Below are positions 5,600-8,288 of a DNA stretch of 8,288 bases, piece by piece. Made by a program: the position numbers and the translations under genes. Source of the DNA: Chloroflexota bacterium (GTDB lineage: Bacteria > Chloroflexota > Limnocylindria > QHBO01); assembly GCA_031177555.1 (NCBI GenBank), contig JAPSGM010000071.1:1-8288 (forward strand), in the 5' to 3' direction. Numbering within the stretch: the stretch's first letter is position 1; each line of letters opens with the position of its first letter. The notes under the pieces are model-generated. The model was given only the letters and a program-made list of their open reading frames with translations. It made no database searches and was not told where the DNA came from.

Positions 5600-6196
5600 A
5601 TGGAGTGCAGGGTCACCTTCCACGACCACTATGGCCGCGCGGAGCTGGAGTCGGCCATCGAGCCGATGCAGGTGGATGCGCTCCACGACCTCCTGGAATC
5701 ATCGGTCTCCGAGACGGTGGGCGCCGCGCTCGAGCACCTCGACCACCGTGACGTGGAGGTCGAGGTCACGCTCTGCGGGGACGCGGAGATGACCCGGCTG
5801 AACTTCGACCACATGGGCGAGCGCGGACCCACCGACGTGCTCGCCTTTCCCTTGCACGAGTGGTCGATCGACGGCCATCACTCGCGGCTCGCCGACGACG
5901 ACGGCTTCGGGCCGCCGGGCCCGATGCTGCTGGGCGACGTGGTCCTGGACGTCGACCAGGCCGTGCGCCAGGCCAGGGAAGGCGACTGGAGCGCCGTCGA
6001 GGAGCTGGCGCTGCTGACGATCCACGGCTGCCTGCACCTGCTCGGCCACGACCATGCCGAGATTGACGAGGAGGAGGCGATGCGCGACATGGAGCGCTCG
6101 GTGCTGAGCGCGCTGCATCGGCGCCATCGCGACGTGGAGTGGAAGCCCGGCTCGCTGTTCGATCGCGCCGGGCACGCGGTGACGACGGGGAGCTAG
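5600..6196 (+). CDS. ybeY: Endoribonuclease YbeY (rRNA maturation factor)
   Basis: YbeY is a zinc-dependent single-strand endoribonuclease involved in 16S rRNA 3'-end processing and ribosome quality control. The zinc signature HGCLHLLGHDH is intact at 142-152 (H142, H146, H152). Upstream are LNFDHMGERGPTDVLAFPL (67-85), the family's L-N-x-x-x-R/G-x-x-x-P-T-D-V-L-(S/A)-F-P block, and LLGDVVLDVDQA (110-121). At 198 aa it is longer than the usual 150-165 aa. The extra length is an insertion of about 20 residues, rich in H, D and G, between the F-P and L-G-D blocks (86-109), and a C-terminal tail of about 25 residues (174-198). The ATG at 5600 is supported by the promoter spacing; there is no real Shine-Dalgarno. 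Its stop overlaps that of the convergent small gene. Confidence 0.94.
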   Translation: MECRVTFHDHYGRAELESAIEPMQVDALHDLLESSVSETVGAALEHLDHRDVEVEVTLCGDAEMTRLNFDHMGERGPTDVLAFPLHEWSIDGHHSRLADDDGFGPPGPMLLGDVVLDVDQAVRQAREGDWSAVEELALLTIHGCLHLLGHDHAEIDEEEAMRDMERSVLSALHRRHRDVEWKPGSLFDRAGHAVTTGS

Positions 6197-6333
6197 GCCG
6201 CCTCGGCCAGGCCCTCCTGCGCGAGCGCCGGCATCGGGCCGGCCTGGGGATCGGTCCGCATGCGTGGCTCGGTGGGCGCCACCAGCCACGCGACCAGCAG
6301 CGACCCGAAGACGATGAGCGCGGCGATGATCAT
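6193..6333 (-). CDS. Small single-pass membrane protein behind amt (46 aa, uncharacterised)
   Basis: I do not recognise a family. The frame reads 46 codons from ATG 6333-6331 to TAG 6195-6193. It opens MIIAALIVFGSLLVAWLVA (1-19), a textbook transmembrane helix at the very N-terminus. A mostly hydrophilic tail follows, rich in P, A, E and R (PTEPRMR at 20-26), ending QEGLAEAA. Signal-anchor topology with the tail inside or outside cannot be decided. The evidence that it is a real gene is the Shine-Dalgarno GGAGGAGG 5 nt upstream of the ATG and its position 17 nt after the amt stop, in the same direction. By analogy with other mini-subunits of transporters, such as KdpF of the Kdp potassium pump, it may be an accessory subunit of Amt; that is inference. 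It occupies the slot where glnK often lies. Confidence 0.72.
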   Translation of the reverse strand: MIIAALIVFGSLLVAWLVAPTEPRMRTDPQAGPMPALAQEGLAEAA

Positions 6334-6338
6334 CGGTA

Positions 6339-6346
6339 CCTCCTCC
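6339..6346 (-). promoter_or_regulatory. Near-perfect Shine-Dalgarno of the small membrane gene
   Basis: On the minus strand GGAGGAGG is followed by 5 nt and then ATG 6333-6331. It lies entirely in the 17-nt gap after the amt stop codon. It is among the strongest ribosome sites in the window, and is the main reason to accept the 46-codon frame. Confidence 0.8.
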
Positions 6347-6350
6347 TCGA

Positions 6351-7583
<1,233 letters not shown>

Positions 7584-7615
7584 CTGGCTCCCCATGCGTC
7601 GGCTCGAACGGCGTC

Positions 7616-7621
7616 AGCCTA
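7616..7621 (-). promoter_or_regulatory. Predicted amt -10 box
   Basis: TAGGCT on the minus strand is identical to the HIT -10 box. It predicts a transcript start near 7609, about 25 nt before the amt ATG at 7583. No good -35 hexamer is visible at 17-18 nt: that position falls in a GC hairpin. The promoter may therefore depend on an activator. Confidence 0.45.
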
Positions 7622-7631
7622 TGGCCCCATG

Positions 7632-7653
7632 CCGCCCGGGGACACCCGGGCGG
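7632..7653 (-). terminator. 9-bp GC hairpin between the oxidase gene and amt
   Basis: CCGCCCGGG (7632-7640) and CCCGGGCGG (7645-7653) are perfect inverted repeats around a 4-nt loop. It lies about 58 nt downstream of the oxidase stop (minus strand) and just upstream of the amt -10 box. Stability suggests a terminator for the oxidase transcript, but no T-run follows on the minus strand. It also occupies the place of the amt -35, so a regulatory role is equally possible. Confidence 0.4.
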
Positions 7654-7675
7654 TCGCCGGCGCTGGGACGAAGTG

Positions 7676-7692
7676 TTGTGCACCTTGCACAA
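7676..7692. promoter_or_regulatory. Perfect palindrome upstream of amt (candidate operator)
   Basis: TTGTGCACCTTGCACAA consists of 7-nt arms TTGTGCA/TGCACAA with a 3-nt centre. The centre lies about 75 nt upstream of the predicted amt transcript start, a typical activator position, and about 27 nt after the oxidase stop. As a DNA site it suits a dimeric helix-turn-helix regulator. The regulator is unknown. The half-sites face the opposite way to those of NtrC sites. Confidence 0.5.
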
Positions 7693-7710
7693 ACTCCGCT
7701 GGGGGCGAGG

Positions 7711-8288
7711 TCAGCCGACCGACCGGGCGGCCCTCAGCTCCGGCGGGATCGGGCCGTCGCTGCCGGCCAGGATCGCCTCGACGGCCAGGGCCGCCGAGGC
7801 CGGCCCGGTGGAAATGCCCCATGGCCCGTGGCCGGCGCAGACCACCAGGTTCTCCGCCCAGGGCAGGTGCCCGATGAACGGCCGCCCGTCCACCGACTGC
7901 GGACGCGCGCAGCGGCGGACCTCGAGCACCGGTGCCACGGCCAGGGCCGGGACGTACGTCGCGCCGCGGCGAATGAGCACCTCGGCGATGCGCTCCGCGT
8001 CCGGCTCGGCGGGCAGGAAGGTGGATCCCACGGTCGAGACGCCGGCCGCGCTGGCGATGGAGAAGAGGCTTTCCGGCTCCACCTCCGCGCCGGCCGCGGC
8101 GGCACGCGCAAGGGCGCGCGCCGGGCGATTGACGGCGTCCGCCTCGTCCTGCTCGACGACATGCCGGGGCACGTCGCGACCGAGCCTCACCCGCACCGTC
8201 ACGCCCCAGGTCCGCACGATGGGCTGCCACTCGCCGCTCGGGTCGGCCAGCGGCGCGCTCCACGGGCCGGCCGCCAGCAGCACCCGGT
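7711..8288 (-). CDS. FAD-dependent amino-acid/glycine oxidase, C-terminal half (5' end outside window)
   Basis: Members of the DAO family oxidise amino acids or glycine/sarcosine with FAD, releasing ammonia or an amine. The frame is open to the right edge and ends at TGA 7713-7711, leaving about 191 residues. Visible landmarks, counted from the GTG codon at 8283: VLLAAGPWSAPL at 1-12 (read as V at the frame's interior), the strand that closes the FAD domain; RRCARPQSVDGRPFIGHLPW (123-142), with the usual substrate-region R-P-x-x-x-D-G-x-P-x-I-G; and LVVCAGHGPWGISTGPASA (146-164), the G-H-x-x-x-G-x-x-x-(G/A)-P FAD-binding end. The N-terminal G-x-G-x-x-G lies outside, so the GTG at 8283 is an internal valine, not a start. 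The substrate cannot be decided; ThiO-like glycine oxidase is one option. It precedes amt on the same strand with a 115-nt regulatory gap. Confidence 0.85.
   Translation of the reverse strand, partial: RVLLAAGPWSAPLADPSGEWQPIVRTWGVTVRVRLGRDVPRHVVEQDEADAVNRPARALARAAAAGAEVEPESLFSIASAAGVSTVGSTFLPAEPDAERIAEVLIRRGATYVPALAVAPVLEVRRCARPQSVDGRPFIGHLPWAENLVVCAGHGPWGISTGPASAALAVEAILAGSDGPIPPELRAARSVG

Noticed and set aside
7676..7692. NtrC binding site
   Set aside because: NtrC sites are TGCAC-N-GTGCA; here the half-sites face the other way (GTGCA-N3-TGCAC), and no sigma-54 -24/-12 pair is visible.

Overview
The window comes from a very GC-rich bacterium (about 70% G+C by eye). Its right-hand majority is a housekeeping cluster on the plus strand: dnaJ (3' tail only) - prmA - rsmE - HIT - rpsU - yqeY - pgpH - ybeY. 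Firmicutes carry an expanded version of this order (dnaK/dnaJ-prmA-rsmE ... rpsU-yqeY ... pgpH-ybeY). Actinobacteria carry dnaJ-rsmE-HIT-phoH-ybeY, but normally without prmA, rpsU or pgpH. The mixture seen here, with the high GC, best fits a high-GC Chloroflexota lineage. That assignment is inference from gene order and composition, not a phylogeny.

Positions 1-1696 hold the DnaJ C-terminus, ribosomal protein L11 methyltransferase PrmA and 16S rRNA m3U1498 methyltransferase RsmE. They are packed as an operon tail, and prmA and rsmE overlap by 4 nt. A 299-nt non-coding stretch with several hairpins and a 12-bp palindrome follows. A promoter then fires almost exactly at the ATG of a HIT-family hydrolase gene, which is probably leaderless. 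A second non-coding stretch leads to a strong promoter (TTGACC-N17-TAGACT), a leader of about 95 nt and rpsU. The true rpsU start is a TTG behind an excellent Shine-Dalgarno. yqeY and then pgpH (a 7TM-HD cyclic-di-AMP phosphodiesterase, 706 aa) follow, with only 2 nt between them. ybeY follows pgpH and has its own promoter with essentially no leader.

The minus-strand block (8288 down to 6193) starts with the C-terminal half of an FAD-dependent amino-acid/glycine oxidase that runs off the window edge. A 115-nt regulatory gap comes next, holding a perfect palindrome, a 9-bp GC hairpin and a TAGGCT -10 box. Then comes an Amt/AmtB ammonium transporter. 17 nt behind the amt stop lies a 46-codon gene for a single-pass membrane peptide. 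It has a near-perfect Shine-Dalgarno and occupies the place where a glnK gene often accompanies amt. Its stop codon and that of convergent ybeY are the two strands of one CTAG.

Functionally, the plus block is ribosome and protein quality control (chaperone, L11 and 16S methylation, bS21, YbeY RNase, YqeY) joined to second-messenger turnover (PgpH). The minus block is nitrogen acquisition (an ammonia-releasing oxidase and an ammonium channel). No mobile element, CRISPR array, tRNA or rRNA was seen. The least explained items are the small membrane gene behind amt, the palindrome upstream of amt, and the structured gap between rsmE and HIT.
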